Positions 1 to 7,435 of a stretch of DNA of 15,807 nt are shown here, piece by piece. The stretch comes from Planctomycetota bacterium. GTDB taxonomy: Bacteria > Planctomycetota > Phycisphaerae > WQYP01. Within the stretch, counting starts at the first letter, position 1, and each line of letters begins with the position of its first letter. A model generated the notes under the pieces. The model was not told the origin of the DNA. It made no database searches and saw only the letters and a program-made list of their open reading frames with translations. The stretch spans positions 1 through 15,807 of the forward strand of contig JAJYGE010000349.1 in assembly GCA_021785155.1 (NCBI GenBank), given 5' to 3'. Both the position numbers and the translations under genes were made by a program.

Positions 1-6
1 GGCGAC

Positions 7-189
7 GGGTGCGTGACACCTGATGCGGGTTACGGACACCGCAATAGTCTCTCCCCCGAGCACCGTGGTGATAACCCGGTGCCGTCAGCCTTCGCGCGGA
101 CCAGCGGCACCGCATTACCATGACGGTGCTCCGGGGGCATCGTGTTTGCGGTGCAACAAAACCATACCCGCGTAAAGTGTCACACACCC
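7..189. repeat. ~183-bp imperfect palindrome (MITE- or REP-like, unclassified)
   Basis: Four nested pairs of complementary arms can be read directly. The outermost is 7-19 with 177-189 (GGGTGCGTGACAC against GTGTCACACACCC, 12 of 13 paired), continued by 25-30 with 166-171 (GCGGGT/ACCCGC). Next are 37-44 with 146-153 (CACCGCAA/TTGCGGTG), 53-65 with 124-137 (CCCCCGAGCACCG against its complement with one bulged base), and 77-84 with 105-112 (CGGTGCCG/CGGCACCG), closing on a 20-nt loop. The order is symmetrical, so the stretch could fold as one long hairpin or be extruded as a cruciform. It encodes no recognisable protein. It lies immediately upstream of a gene that has lost its 5' half, so it may be a small non-autonomous element or the scar of one. 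No target-site duplication could be established, and the left end may lie outside the window. Confidence 0.6.
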
Positions 190-241
190 ATTGGCGACGA
201 TTGGCGATGCAATCAATATGCTTCCGTATTGAAAATAACAG

Positions 242-250
242 TGGTACAAT
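242..250 (+). promoter_or_regulatory. Possible extended -10 promoter before the ATPase remnant
   Basis: TGGTACAAT matches the extended -10 pattern TGnTATAAT at all but one position. It lies about 45 bases before the ATG at 296. No good -35 box is visible at the usual spacing. This is weak evidence from the sequence alone. Confidence 0.25.
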
Positions 251-295
251 AAAATTCAGCGGCGTTTTCGGCACCGCGATCTTGCAGGATTGCAC

Positions 296-742
296 ATGAT
301 TACACCATTTTCCAATAGCCGGATCGCGGCCTCTTATCAGCTCGGCGAAGAGATAATCTCTATTGACCTGCCCAGGCAGTCCGAAGGCTTCCGCCGGTTT
401 CTCGCGCACCTGATTGCCATTTATCAGAATCCCACGCCACAGGTGATCTTATTTGAAGAGCCGGAAAAGGGAATATTCCCGGGTGCTCTATCTCTGCTGG
501 CGGATCACATTAAATCCGCCAGTTTGAAGCTTGGTACGCAATTCATATTGACCACGCACAGTCCGCAACTTCTTGATGCGTTCCCGGGTGAGGCGATCCG
601 TTGGGTGAAATTCTCCGCCCAAGGAACCCAGATCGCACCGCTTAACCAAGACGACTTGCTTGCCCTGCGCGACGGACTGACGACCCCCGGTGAGTTTCTG
701 ACCGTGGCCGACCCGAGCGAGCCGGAGCCGGTACACGGATGA
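296..742 (+). pseudogene. AAA_21-type ATPase, C-terminal half only
   Basis: The 148 residues match the C-terminal half of AAA_21/SMC-like ATPases that pair with small effector proteins. An ABC-signature-like stretch (LPRQSEGFRRFLAHL) is followed by a Walker B motif (VILFEEPEKG, with the catalytic-type EE) and an H-loop (LTTHSPQLLDAF). The P-loop (Walker A) and about 200 N-terminal residues expected for the family are absent. The frame is open only back to a stop at 236-238, so nothing homologous precedes the ATG. The ATG at 296 was chosen because the other candidate, a TTG at 290, has no support; AGGA about 10 bases upstream could serve as a ribosome site. The end overlaps the next gene by ATGA, the usual arrangement of a translationally coupled pair. 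Without a P-loop the protein should not bind ATP normally. It is most likely a decayed gene, although a short expressed remnant cannot be excluded. Confidence 0.7.
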
Positions 743-1095
743 ATTCGCGCGCTGGAAATTTGGTGATCGCCCGTCAGGAAATGGAGTCATGGTTTATCGC
801 TGGTGCCAACTCGCTGAAAGGGGTGCGTGATGGTAACGGCCTGCTGCTTGGGGGAAATTCGCAGGCACCGAGCGGCGATCTGGAATCATCCCCGCGTGAC
901 GCCAAGGGTTGGCTCAATGTAAATATGCCACTGGGTTACAAACCAACCGCCGATCAGGTCCGCCTGGCACAGTGTGTTGATCTCACACTGATTCGCGATC
1001 GCAAGTTGCGATCATTTCAGCGTTTTGAAAACGCGGTCGCCCAGATACAAAGCGCCCTGACCTCTGGTCGGCATATTGCCACCCCAGGAATGTAG
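739..1095 (+). pseudogene. DUF4276-like protein, C-terminal part
   Basis: The 118 residues resemble the second half of DUF4276 proteins. They contain the conserved stretch VIARQEMESWFIAG and a terminal region with YKPTADQVRLAQCVDL followed by a SFQRFENAV-type end. Full-length members are roughly 200 residues or more and begin with a TOPRIM-like segment that is missing here. The start overlaps the ATPase stop by four bases (ATGA), consistent with the common AAA-ATPase/DUF4276 two-gene arrangement often found near defence genes. Both partners lack their N-terminal halves, so the pair is probably non-functional. The gene ends seven bases from the orphan 3' end of the radical SAM gene, which points towards it. 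The family call rests on pattern recognition and is moderately secure. Confidence 0.55.
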
Positions 1096-1102
1096 GAGCG
1101 GT

Positions 1103-1223
1103 TCAACTGAAGAGTCCCAACTGCCTCGGTCCGGGCCGACAGAACGACGCCGATGACATTGCCGGATAATGCGTTTGCAATCCGGCCCGGCGGACGGAAA
1201 GCTCGAAGAGCGTTTCAAGCTGG
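1103..1223 (-). pseudogene. Orphan 3' end of the radical SAM gene (left copy of the direct repeat)
   Basis: Read on the minus strand, this piece encodes LETLFELSVRRAGLQTHY followed by a PAMSSASFCRPGPRQLGLF-type ending and a TGA stop. This is the same C-terminus as the radical SAM gene at the right end of the window, with one internal residue changed and a different last residue (S for A). The nucleotide repeat is 1110-1223 against 15193-15306: 114 bases with 6 mismatches and no gaps. Upstream on the minus strand (to the right, from 1224) the similarity stops abruptly, so no start or catalytic part remains. It is a duplicated gene fragment and not a gene. Confidence 0.85.
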
Positions 1224-1245
1224 ATCAGCCGGCTTTTGACACGTA

Positions 1246-3096
1246 TTACCATGTCGCAGCACCTCGCGATTTCATGTTTACAGCGTAGAGGCTGTGCGCA
1301 GTGGTTACGTAAAGTGTATGCCTGTTTTTTCCGCCAAAACAAATTCCTGTAAGGTGCCGACTGTTACCGTTGGGAACAGGTAATATCGCACAGCATGGAC
1401 CAACGCCTTGGCTGAGCACTTGCACGCCCATGCGCGTAGCCGCAAAGATATATCCGCTCTGATCCGCGCATAATTGGCTCGTGCCGCTGTTGGCCGCTGT
1501 TTCCGGCTGGTAGAGCCAATAGAACGGGATGCCGTAACGCAGCGTACCATCGGGTTGTATCCGATAGCTCATGGCAAAGTGGCTGGTACCCTCGGCTACA
1601 CAAAGCCAGTGATTGCCTGGCAGGGCGATCACACCAGTGGGACCATTGAGACCCTGGGCTACTTCCGTTGGCTTGCGGCCAGGGCGAGTCAACCATATTG
1701 TTCCCCTGGCGGTATTGGTGACGTACACATTGCCGTTCGGCATCACATAAAGATCATTTCCATGGATATTCGTCGCTACAACTTTGACCCTGCCTTGGGC
1801 GTTAACAGCCAGAATATCGCCGACGCCGGCATCGATGGCGTAAATTCGCCCGCCTGGTCCCATGGCAATGCCCCGGCTTCCAGGGCTTACTGCGGCGTAC
1901 AACGTGGCTATGCCGTGACTGAGGCTATAGATCTTTCCACTGGTGGCGCTCTGGGCAAAAATATGCCCCTTGTCGTCGGACACCAAGTCTCCAAGGCCCC
2001 CGACACGGCGCAATAGCTGCCGCCAGTGTGCCCCGGGCCGGCAAATTTGTTGGAGAGCTGGATTGCCGGACACACCGGCATGGATCGATTTGGGATGCCG
2101 GCCCTGCCAAACCCATCGCAAAGCGGCCGGATACGTCATAACGGCCATGGACCCTTGGTGGCTGGTGTATCCCCAAACATGGTGGACCTGGTAGCCCGCA
2201 AATTTCAAGGCGCTTTCCATGGCCCGCGTGTTGAGCCACCAATTACCCATTTCCGCCCCAGGCCAAAACTCATCATTACAGCCATCCCCCAGAAAAATTC
2301 GCAGGGGTTCGGGTGCGGTCTTGCGCACGAGAGTGGGATATTGATCAGCACCACGAATACCCACAAAAGTGCCATTGTATATAATCACACGACGAAAAAA
2401 ATCGGGATTATCAAAGGCAACGGTAAAAGCGCAGGTTCCACCCGAACTGCCACCAAAAAGACACCTATCGTTGGGGTTCTTAGACAGTAAAATGGGCAAT
2501 CCCGATGGAGTGCGAAGTCGCTCGACGGCGGGAATCACCTCCTGGATGATAAAACGTCCCATATTGTCATCTAGGGCGTCAAATTCAAAGCTGCGTTCGA
2601 CCCGTGCGTTGCTGTTCACCGGAATTGATGCGCCAGCCCGTACAGCCGCCAGCGCGGAATGCAGGCCGAAGCGGCCCTTACCGCTGACATGAGCGGCGGA
2701 TGGAGTTAAGCCACCCGGCAAGCCGATGCCGATGGTAATGGGCATTTGCTTTTTGTAAATCAAATTATTAAATGTCGTAAACGACCACTTTCCAAAAGTA
2801 TCCAGATGTACGAAAACGCAGGCTGGCTTTCGGCCTTTATACTCCGCCGGCACATAGACCTGAATGGTTCGGATCGTTCCGGGGAACACTTTGGAGTGCT
2901 TCATCTGAAACGTGAAGATGACGCCGTTGGGAACGCCGGGCTGCGGCAGTAGATTTTTTGCCGGCGGATACGCTTTGTTATACCACGCGTCGGGACCTCC
3001 CCGGTCCTGAGGCGGCAAAATCTTGGCTACAGCCAGAACCGTTTGGCAAGACCCCGCCAATATCGCTGTGAACAATAGGAACATGATTGGCTTCAT
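1246..3096 (-). CDS. Secreted esterase fused to an SMP-30/gluconolactonase-like propeller
   Basis: The protein has 616 residues in two domains. After a hydrophobic signal peptide (residues 1 to ~22), residues ~45-335 are an alpha/beta-hydrolase of the esterase D/feruloyl-esterase type (PF00756-like). The nucleophile elbow is GGSSGG (Ser ~217), an acidic loop is FLGDGCNDE (Asp 271 or 275), and the histidine loop is GYTSHQGS (His ~313). Residues ~350-616 form an SMP-30/gluconolactonase-like beta-propeller, with repeated blades such as YVMPNGNVYVTN and LCADQSGYIFAATRMGVQV. This fusion is known in planctomycetes. A role in removing acyl or feruloyl groups from hemicellulose is inferred. The start at 3096 was chosen over one 14 codons upstream because AAAGAGG lies nine bases before it and the signal peptide then begins correctly. 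The gene follows the GH2 gene by 44 bases, so the two are probably one transcript. A lipobox reading of LAGSC is possible but poor. Confidence 0.85.
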   Translation of the reverse strand: MKPIMFLLFTAILAGSCQTVLAVAKILPPQDRGGPDAWYNKAYPPAKNLLPQPGVPNGVIFTFQMKHSKVFPGTIRTIQVYVPAEYKGRKPACVFVHLDTFGKWSFTTFNNLIYKKQMPITIGIGLPGGLTPSAAHVSGKGRFGLHSALAAVRAGASIPVNSNARVERSFEFDALDDNMGRFIIQEVIPAVERLRTPSGLPILLSKNPNDRCLFGGSSGGTCAFTVAFDNPDFFRRVIIYNGTFVGIRGADQYPTLVRKTAPEPLRIFLGDGCNDEFWPGAEMGNWWLNTRAMESALKFAGYQVHHVWGYTSHQGSMAVMTYPAALRWVWQGRHPKSIHAGVSGNPALQQICRPGAHWRQLLRRVGGLGDLVSDDKGHIFAQSATSGKIYSLSHGIATLYAAVSPGSRGIAMGPGGRIYAIDAGVGDILAVNAQGRVKVVATNIHGNDLYVMPNGNVYVTNTARGTIWLTRPGRKPTEVAQGLNGPTGVIALPGNHWLCVAEGTSHFAMSYRIQPDGTLRYGIPFYWLYQPETAANSGTSQLCADQSGYIFAATRMGVQVLSQGVGPCCAILPVPNGNSRHLTGICFGGKNRHTLYVTTAHSLYAVNMKSRGAATW

Positions 3097-3140
3097 ACGG
3101 ATAAACCTCTTTACGAGTTGGTACGCATTCAATGACATCT

Positions 3141-5321
3141 TTATTTGTGGAACCCACTGCTTTTTCGGCTCAGTCCAGTTGATCGGTATACCCTGCCCAA
3201 TTCCACTCCTGCCGGCTTGAGATTGCCTTCAAAATCAATCACGGCGGTATTGGCGGTGCAAGGGAAAGCATCATGGCCCATCCACACCATAAACCCTCCA
3301 CAGGCTGGGAATCGGCTCAGGGCTGCTCTGGCGGCCAAGCCCAGCGCCGCTGCTTGCCGGGCCTGACTCCAGGCGACAAATTCCTCCAGATTCTCCGGCG
3401 CATGGCCCTTTTCCTGTACAAACTTGGGCCAGTCGATCCACCATGGATTGCGATTCCAGAGCGGATTTTCGGACGAACACGGGAAGGCCTTCAAATCACC
3501 CTTATATTTGCGTATGATCTCGGCAGAGCTGGCACCCGGTGCACCAAGTTCCGAATAGAACATGGAATCCCCCTTATCCCACAGTTCTTTCCAGTATCCG
3601 TCCACCGGCCCATCAAAATCCCATGGCCCATGGGTATCCCAGAATACGCCCTTGCCGCACTCATCTAAATTATTCGACAACCGCGGGCCAAAGGGACTGG
3701 TCTGCAGGAATCGCCGTCCGTGATCCAGTTTTTCGATTACCTCATAAAATCGTTTGAGAATCGGATGTCGGATCGTCAATGGTTCACGATGCTTGCCAGG
3801 GTTGATCCCGTTGAGATTGTTGGCCAATTCATTACCACCACACCATAACAGGAGTGCGGGATGATGCTGCCGCCGCTTGATGTACGATTCAGCAATTTGG
3901 CCCATTGCCTCCACGGAAGCCGGATCCGTCGGGGGATAGCAATCAATGCTGGAACTCGAAAGTGGGAATTCCTGCCAGAGCAAAATGCCCAGCCGATCAC
4001 ACTGATGATAAAAATATTCGGTTTCCAGAAAGGCCCCGCCCCAAACCCGCAGGATCTTCACACCCATATCATGGTACGCATTTAACCGCTTATCGTAATG
4101 TTCCTTGGTCAGGTCGGCAAAGTTGGGACGAATGGGCGTCCAATCAATTCCGCAGAGAAATATTTCCTTGCCATTAACCGCACAGAGATAACGATCCGCT
4201 TCCGGTACCACATCCAGATAGGCATTGGCGGTATTTTTTGCGCCTTTGTTTTTCCGCCACTCAATATTTCGGAAGCCCACCGTACGTACTTGACGATCAA
4301 TAAGATGCCCCTGGTCATTGAGCAAATCACACGTCAGGCTGTATAGTTTCTGCTCTCCGTGCCCATTAGGCCACCACCAGGCAACGGTTAAATCTTTCCA
4401 TTCCACGGGATGTTTGACCAACGCGGAAGCGGACATTTCCTCCTGATGTAACACCCCGGCGTCATCGGCCAGTGTCAACTGAATTTTGCTTCCTCCCCAG
4501 GCGGCACCAAACATTTTCAGTACACCCTTCCCGGAGGCCATGTCCACATCGGCCACCGCGCGGAATTCCCGTATTTCACCCGCTTCCACAACCTCCAGCG
4601 TGATGGCATCCCATATCCCCACCTGCACGAGACGGCTGACCCAGTCCCAGCCATAATTAAACCGCGGCTTCCACTTTTTCATGTGCGAGGTGTAACCAAG
4701 TTGTCCCAGCCAGCGCGGTGGTGGCTGAAAAAGAATCTCCAACACATTACCACTGGCTTTAAGATGCGGCCCCAAGTCGAAGTCCCAAGGATGAAACGAT
4801 CCTTCAAAACCCGCCACCAGGGTGCCGTTTAGAAAAACACCTCCCCGGTAATCCAAGCCCTCGCAATGCAATCGGAACTGTTTGCCGGAATGCACCCACG
4901 GATCCGGGATCGCGGTCTGATACACCCAGTCCAGATTCTCCACCCACTGGCAATCACGCGCATTAAGACCGATGTTCCAGTCTTTAATCAATCCGGCGCT
5001 CAAGAGCGCCAATTGAACCGACCCGGGCACAGATGCCGGGATTGGTCCGACCTTTTGACCTGTGGTTTGATGAATATCGGAAATGGATGCGGCCCCTCCC
5101 AATCTTTCCATGTAAGGCATATAACCGGCAAGCTGCCAGTGAAGACTTGACAGATCGTGCCTTTGTTTCGCTCCTGATGACGCGGCGGCTTGTACCGACG
5201 CCTCCGCTGTCGTCGCCAAGCCGGTTGGGCCAAGGCCTGCCGCGGCCACTGCCGTGGCCAACTGCAACACGTCCCGACGGGTCAATGCCGCTGGCGCATT
5301 CTTGCTTTTGCATGAATTCAT
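3141..5321 (-). CDS. GH2-family beta-mannosidase-like glycoside hydrolase with Tat signal
   Basis: The protein has 726 residues. The N-terminus carries a twin-arginine motif (LTRRDVLQLA, Arg15-Arg16) and an alanine-rich hydrophobic stretch, so the enzyme is probably exported folded. Residues ~60-240 form the sugar-binding jelly roll typical of GH2 (LDYRGGVFLNG, HPWDFDLG). An immunoglobulin-like domain follows to ~350, then a TIM barrel. Within the barrel, KILRVWGGAFLE and GILLWQEFP are characteristic of beta-mannosidases. The acid/base glutamate is Glu498 in WCGGNELA and the nucleophile is Glu591 in FYSELGAPG. The length is somewhat short for a beta-mannosidase (usually about 800-850), as the C-terminal accessory domains are missing. 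Exo-beta-glucosaminidase is the main alternative within the family. The start is supported by AAGGG before the ATG. The esterase follows 44 bases downstream. Confidence 0.88.
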   Translation of the reverse strand: MNSCKSKNAPAALTRRDVLQLATAVAAAGLGPTGLATTAEASVQAAASSGAKQRHDLSSLHWQLAGYMPYMERLGGAASISDIHQTTGQKVGPIPASVPGSVQLALLSAGLIKDWNIGLNARDCQWVENLDWVYQTAIPDPWVHSGKQFRLHCEGLDYRGGVFLNGTLVAGFEGSFHPWDFDLGPHLKASGNVLEILFQPPPRWLGQLGYTSHMKKWKPRFNYGWDWVSRLVQVGIWDAITLEVVEAGEIREFRAVADVDMASGKGVLKMFGAAWGGSKIQLTLADDAGVLHQEEMSASALVKHPVEWKDLTVAWWWPNGHGEQKLYSLTCDLLNDQGHLIDRQVRTVGFRNIEWRKNKGAKNTANAYLDVVPEADRYLCAVNGKEIFLCGIDWTPIRPNFADLTKEHYDKRLNAYHDMGVKILRVWGGAFLETEYFYHQCDRLGILLWQEFPLSSSSIDCYPPTDPASVEAMGQIAESYIKRRQHHPALLLWCGGNELANNLNGINPGKHREPLTIRHPILKRFYEVIEKLDHGRRFLQTSPFGPRLSNNLDECGKGVFWDTHGPWDFDGPVDGYWKELWDKGDSMFYSELGAPGASSAEIIRKYKGDLKAFPCSSENPLWNRNPWWIDWPKFVQEKGHAPENLEEFVAWSQARQAAALGLAARAALSRFPACGGFMVWMGHDAFPCTANTAVIDFEGNLKPAGVELGRVYRSTGLSRKSSGFHK

Positions 5322-5631
5322 CTTGAACCCTTATACTCAATATAACATTGCAAGGCGTCCCATCTGAACAGAGGTGCCATTCCATGTCGTCAATGTTCCC
5401 GCCACACTGCCGGCCGCCAATCTACAAAAATCCCTTCGCCGCATGAAACCATATCCTTACATTTGGGGCGGCCGAATTAATTAGTACCAGAAATTATATG
5501 TTGCGCCACGGTGGACGATACACAATCTAGTGCTTCGTCACACCAACATTTTAGGATGGCCGCCTCTGAAAGGGCACAACCTTCATAGCCAAGGTTCCTC
5601 AGCAACCCTAACATTTTGCTGTGACAGGGCA
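5322..5631. other. 310-base intergenic region before the GH2 gene
   Basis: No gene is visible. The region separates two genes of the same strand and may hold a promoter for the GH2/esterase pair: on the minus strand a TATAAT lies at 5498-5493, but without a convincing -35 box. Two small perfect inverted repeats lie near the preceding gene's end. One is AACCTT/AAGGTT at 5578-5596 and the other is CAGCAA/TTGCTG at 5600-5621. Neither is followed by a T-run, so they are poor terminators and could equally be protein-binding sites. Confidence 0.4.
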
Positions 5632-6123
5632 CTAGCGCCGATACACCAGGTACAGTTTGCTTACTTCCAATTTATTAACCCCTGTGCCGCTGCCGTTGTT
5701 CAGGCCCACCGATATAAATTTCGTATCGGCCAAGCTGGTGACCGGTGGGCCTTTCCCCATGGGATCCAGCCGCGACAGCGGAACCAGCACGGTATGCCAT
5801 TTTCCATCAGCGGCGATAATCGGTCCTGCGAGCGTGCAATAATCGGGGACGCCGCCCTTGTCGAACACCATGAGCCGTACCATGGCCGACCTGGCCACCC
5901 GCGCCCGCAGCAGCACCGCCACCACCCGTTTGGCGTGAATGTCGCCGGGCAGCGGGAATTGCGGATACGCCCACGGATTGCCGCCATGAAACGCCACTTT
6001 CATCCCCCAGCCGCCGCCATTGGGCGCGAAAAACAACATATCAGCGTTGGCGGTGATATTTTTTCGCCAACGCGCCAGTTGGCTGATATGCAGTCGCGTA
6101 TGTTCCGGATAACTGGTCAAATA
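5632..6123 (-). repeat. Jelly-roll domain repeat, copy 1
   Basis: This coding repeat covers the last 163 codons and stop of its gene and matches 6950-7435 at DNA and protein level. By eye the proteins are about 70% identical. Several DNA blocks are unchanged, including a 37-base identical block at 5780-5816 matching 7101-7137. The level of identity indicates a fairly recent duplication or gene conversion. Confidence 0.85.
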
Positions 6124-6888
6124 TTGGCCTACAACGTTAGCGGGCGCGGGTCCCGTGAGTTTGAACCCCGCTACCCTCCCCAACGCGCCGTTTCCTCCAA
6201 ATCCGACTGCGGTGATGACGGGGTTCGTTGGGTATACGAAGGGCCTGGCCCTGACGGCCTTGCCGTCAACATACCACTGCGCCGTCCAATGAGCGGCAGC
6301 GGTATCGAGCACCACGCTTATGGTCGCCGGAGACAGGACTCCGTTGGGTTCTCCCAAATTAGTTCCAGCAAGGGCGGGGCCGGTGAAATATTGGCCGCCG
6401 CCGCCAGTTGTGGCTGTGGCGTTCGGCTCTTGGAGCATCCACGGACCTGCGTCGATGTTACCAAAAGCCGTACCGCCCGTAGTAGTGCCACTGTAAAAAC
6501 TCTGAATGGTTTGGGCCGCCTGTCCATTCTGCACAAAACCCACCGCCAGCCAGTGGGAGGTCTTCGGATTGTTGTCGGGACTGGCCGTGACGGTCAGCGT
6601 GTACACTCCGCCAGCCACCGGTGTGAAGGGAAGAAAGGCATTCTCGGCTTGTTTTCTGACAATCGAGCCATCCGCCTTCCAATCCGGTCCCGCAATCCAC
6701 TTGGCGTGGGTCAGGTCCGTGGCCGGTCTTGTGCCATTAAGTGGCGCTGCGGGACCGCCTGGAAAACTATCCGTGTAGATCGTCATTGCTGGGGACGGGG
6801 GCGCACCCGCGGCCAAGGCGGAACCGGCTGCAATCAAGGCCGACACCGTGGCTGCCAAAGCGGAAAGCTGGAAAGACTTAAGCAACAT
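5632..6888 (-). CDS. Secreted two-domain protein: PEP-CTERM-protein-like front half plus jelly-roll domain
   Basis: The protein has 418 residues. It begins with a signal peptide (MLLKSFQLSALAATVSALIA, cleavage near ALAAG). Residues ~35-245 resemble the mature part of the PEP-CTERM protein at 12542-13312: both share YxDxFPG, LxGTxPATD, a W, a FTPVxGxVYTL segment and a GPW segment. Residues 256-418 are a jelly-roll, CBM-like domain that is nearly a copy of the C-terminus of the neighbouring glycosidase, sharing GGGWGMKV, PWAYPQFPLP and the final GVNKLEVSKLYLVYRR. There is no catalytic signature and no PEP-CTERM anchor. A polysaccharide-binding role outside the cell is inferred. The start at 6888 is chosen because GAGGAG lies seven bases upstream; an alternative start five codons earlier would swallow that site. 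It follows the glycosidase by 61 bases in a likely operon. Confidence 0.75.
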   Translation of the reverse strand: MLLKSFQLSALAATVSALIAAGSALAAGAPPSPAMTIYTDSFPGGPAAPLNGTRPATDLTHAKWIAGPDWKADGSIVRKQAENAFLPFTPVAGGVYTLTVTASPDNNPKTSHWLAVGFVQNGQAAQTIQSFYSGTTTGGTAFGNIDAGPWMLQEPNATATTGGGGQYFTGPALAGTNLGEPNGVLSPATISVVLDTAAAHWTAQWYVDGKAVRARPFVYPTNPVITAVGFGGNGALGRVAGFKLTGPAPANVVGQYLTSYPEHTRLHISQLARWRKNITANADMLFFAPNGGGWGMKVAFHGGNPWAYPQFPLPGDIHAKRVVAVLLRARVARSAMVRLMVFDKGGVPDYCTLAGPIIAADGKWHTVLVPLSRLDPMGKGPPVTSLADTKFISVGLNNGSGTGVNKLEVSKLYLVYRR

Positions 6889-6949
6889 AAATTGACTCCT
6901 CAATAGTTCCTCAATTACTTAATCGCCATGCCATGAACAAGCCAGCAGC

Positions 6950-7435
6950 CTAGCGCCGATACACCAGGTACAGCTTGCTTACTTCCAATTTATTAACCCC
7001 TGTGGCGGTGTCGTTGTTTAGCCCCACCGATATAAATTTTGCGCCTGCCAGATTATTCAGGTGTACGGGGCTGTGTCCCATGGGAGTCAGGCGCGGCAGG
7101 GGAACCAGCACGGTATGCCATTTTCCATCAGCGGCGAGAATCGGTGCCCTTATTGTGCCATAGGTGGGTCGTCCCGGCTTAAACACCAGCAAACGCACCA
7201 TCGCTGATCGGGCCACTCGCACCCTTAGCAGCACATCGGTGACATTTTTGGCGTCAATTCCTTCAGGCAGTGGGAATTGCGGATACGCCCAAGGATCGCC
7301 GCCATGGAACGTCACTTTCATCCCCCAGCCGCCGCCCTTGGGAACAAAAAAGGAAGTGTCACCGTCCGCATTTTTTCGCCACCGCGCCAATGCACTGATT
7401 TGCAGTTGTGTATGGTGCGGATAACGGGCCAAAAA
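6950..7435 (-). repeat. Jelly-roll domain repeat, copy 2
   Basis: This is the partner of 5632-6123 and encodes the last 161 residues of the glycosidase. The two copies lie in the same orientation at the 3' ends of adjacent genes. They differ by small indels near the start of the domain and around residue 90 of it. In this copy the domain is fused to a catalytic module, the typical position of a carbohydrate-binding module. Confidence 0.85.

Noticed and set aside
7..189. The palindrome read as an integron attC site.
   Set aside because: The core GTTRRRY and RYYYAAC boxes are not present at the expected places, and there are no gene cassettes nearby.
3040..3096. Lipoprotein signal (LAGSC) in the esterase.
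   Set aside because: The residue before the cysteine is Ser and position -3 is Ala, a poor lipobox. An ordinary signal peptide fits at least as well.
5493..5498. A minus-strand TATAAT as the definite GH2 promoter.
   Set aside because: No acceptable -35 box lies 16-18 bases upstream, so it is mentioned only as a possibility.
5578..5621. Two short inverted repeats as a terminator after the two-domain protein gene.
   Set aside because: The stems are only six base pairs and no T-run follows on the minus strand.
5530..6906. A 458-codon open frame on the plus strand.
   Set aside because: It lies antisense to the secreted two-domain protein, whose signal peptide, ribosome site and two domain homologies are clear. 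The plus-strand translation is rich in Arg, Gly and His with no recognisable domain.
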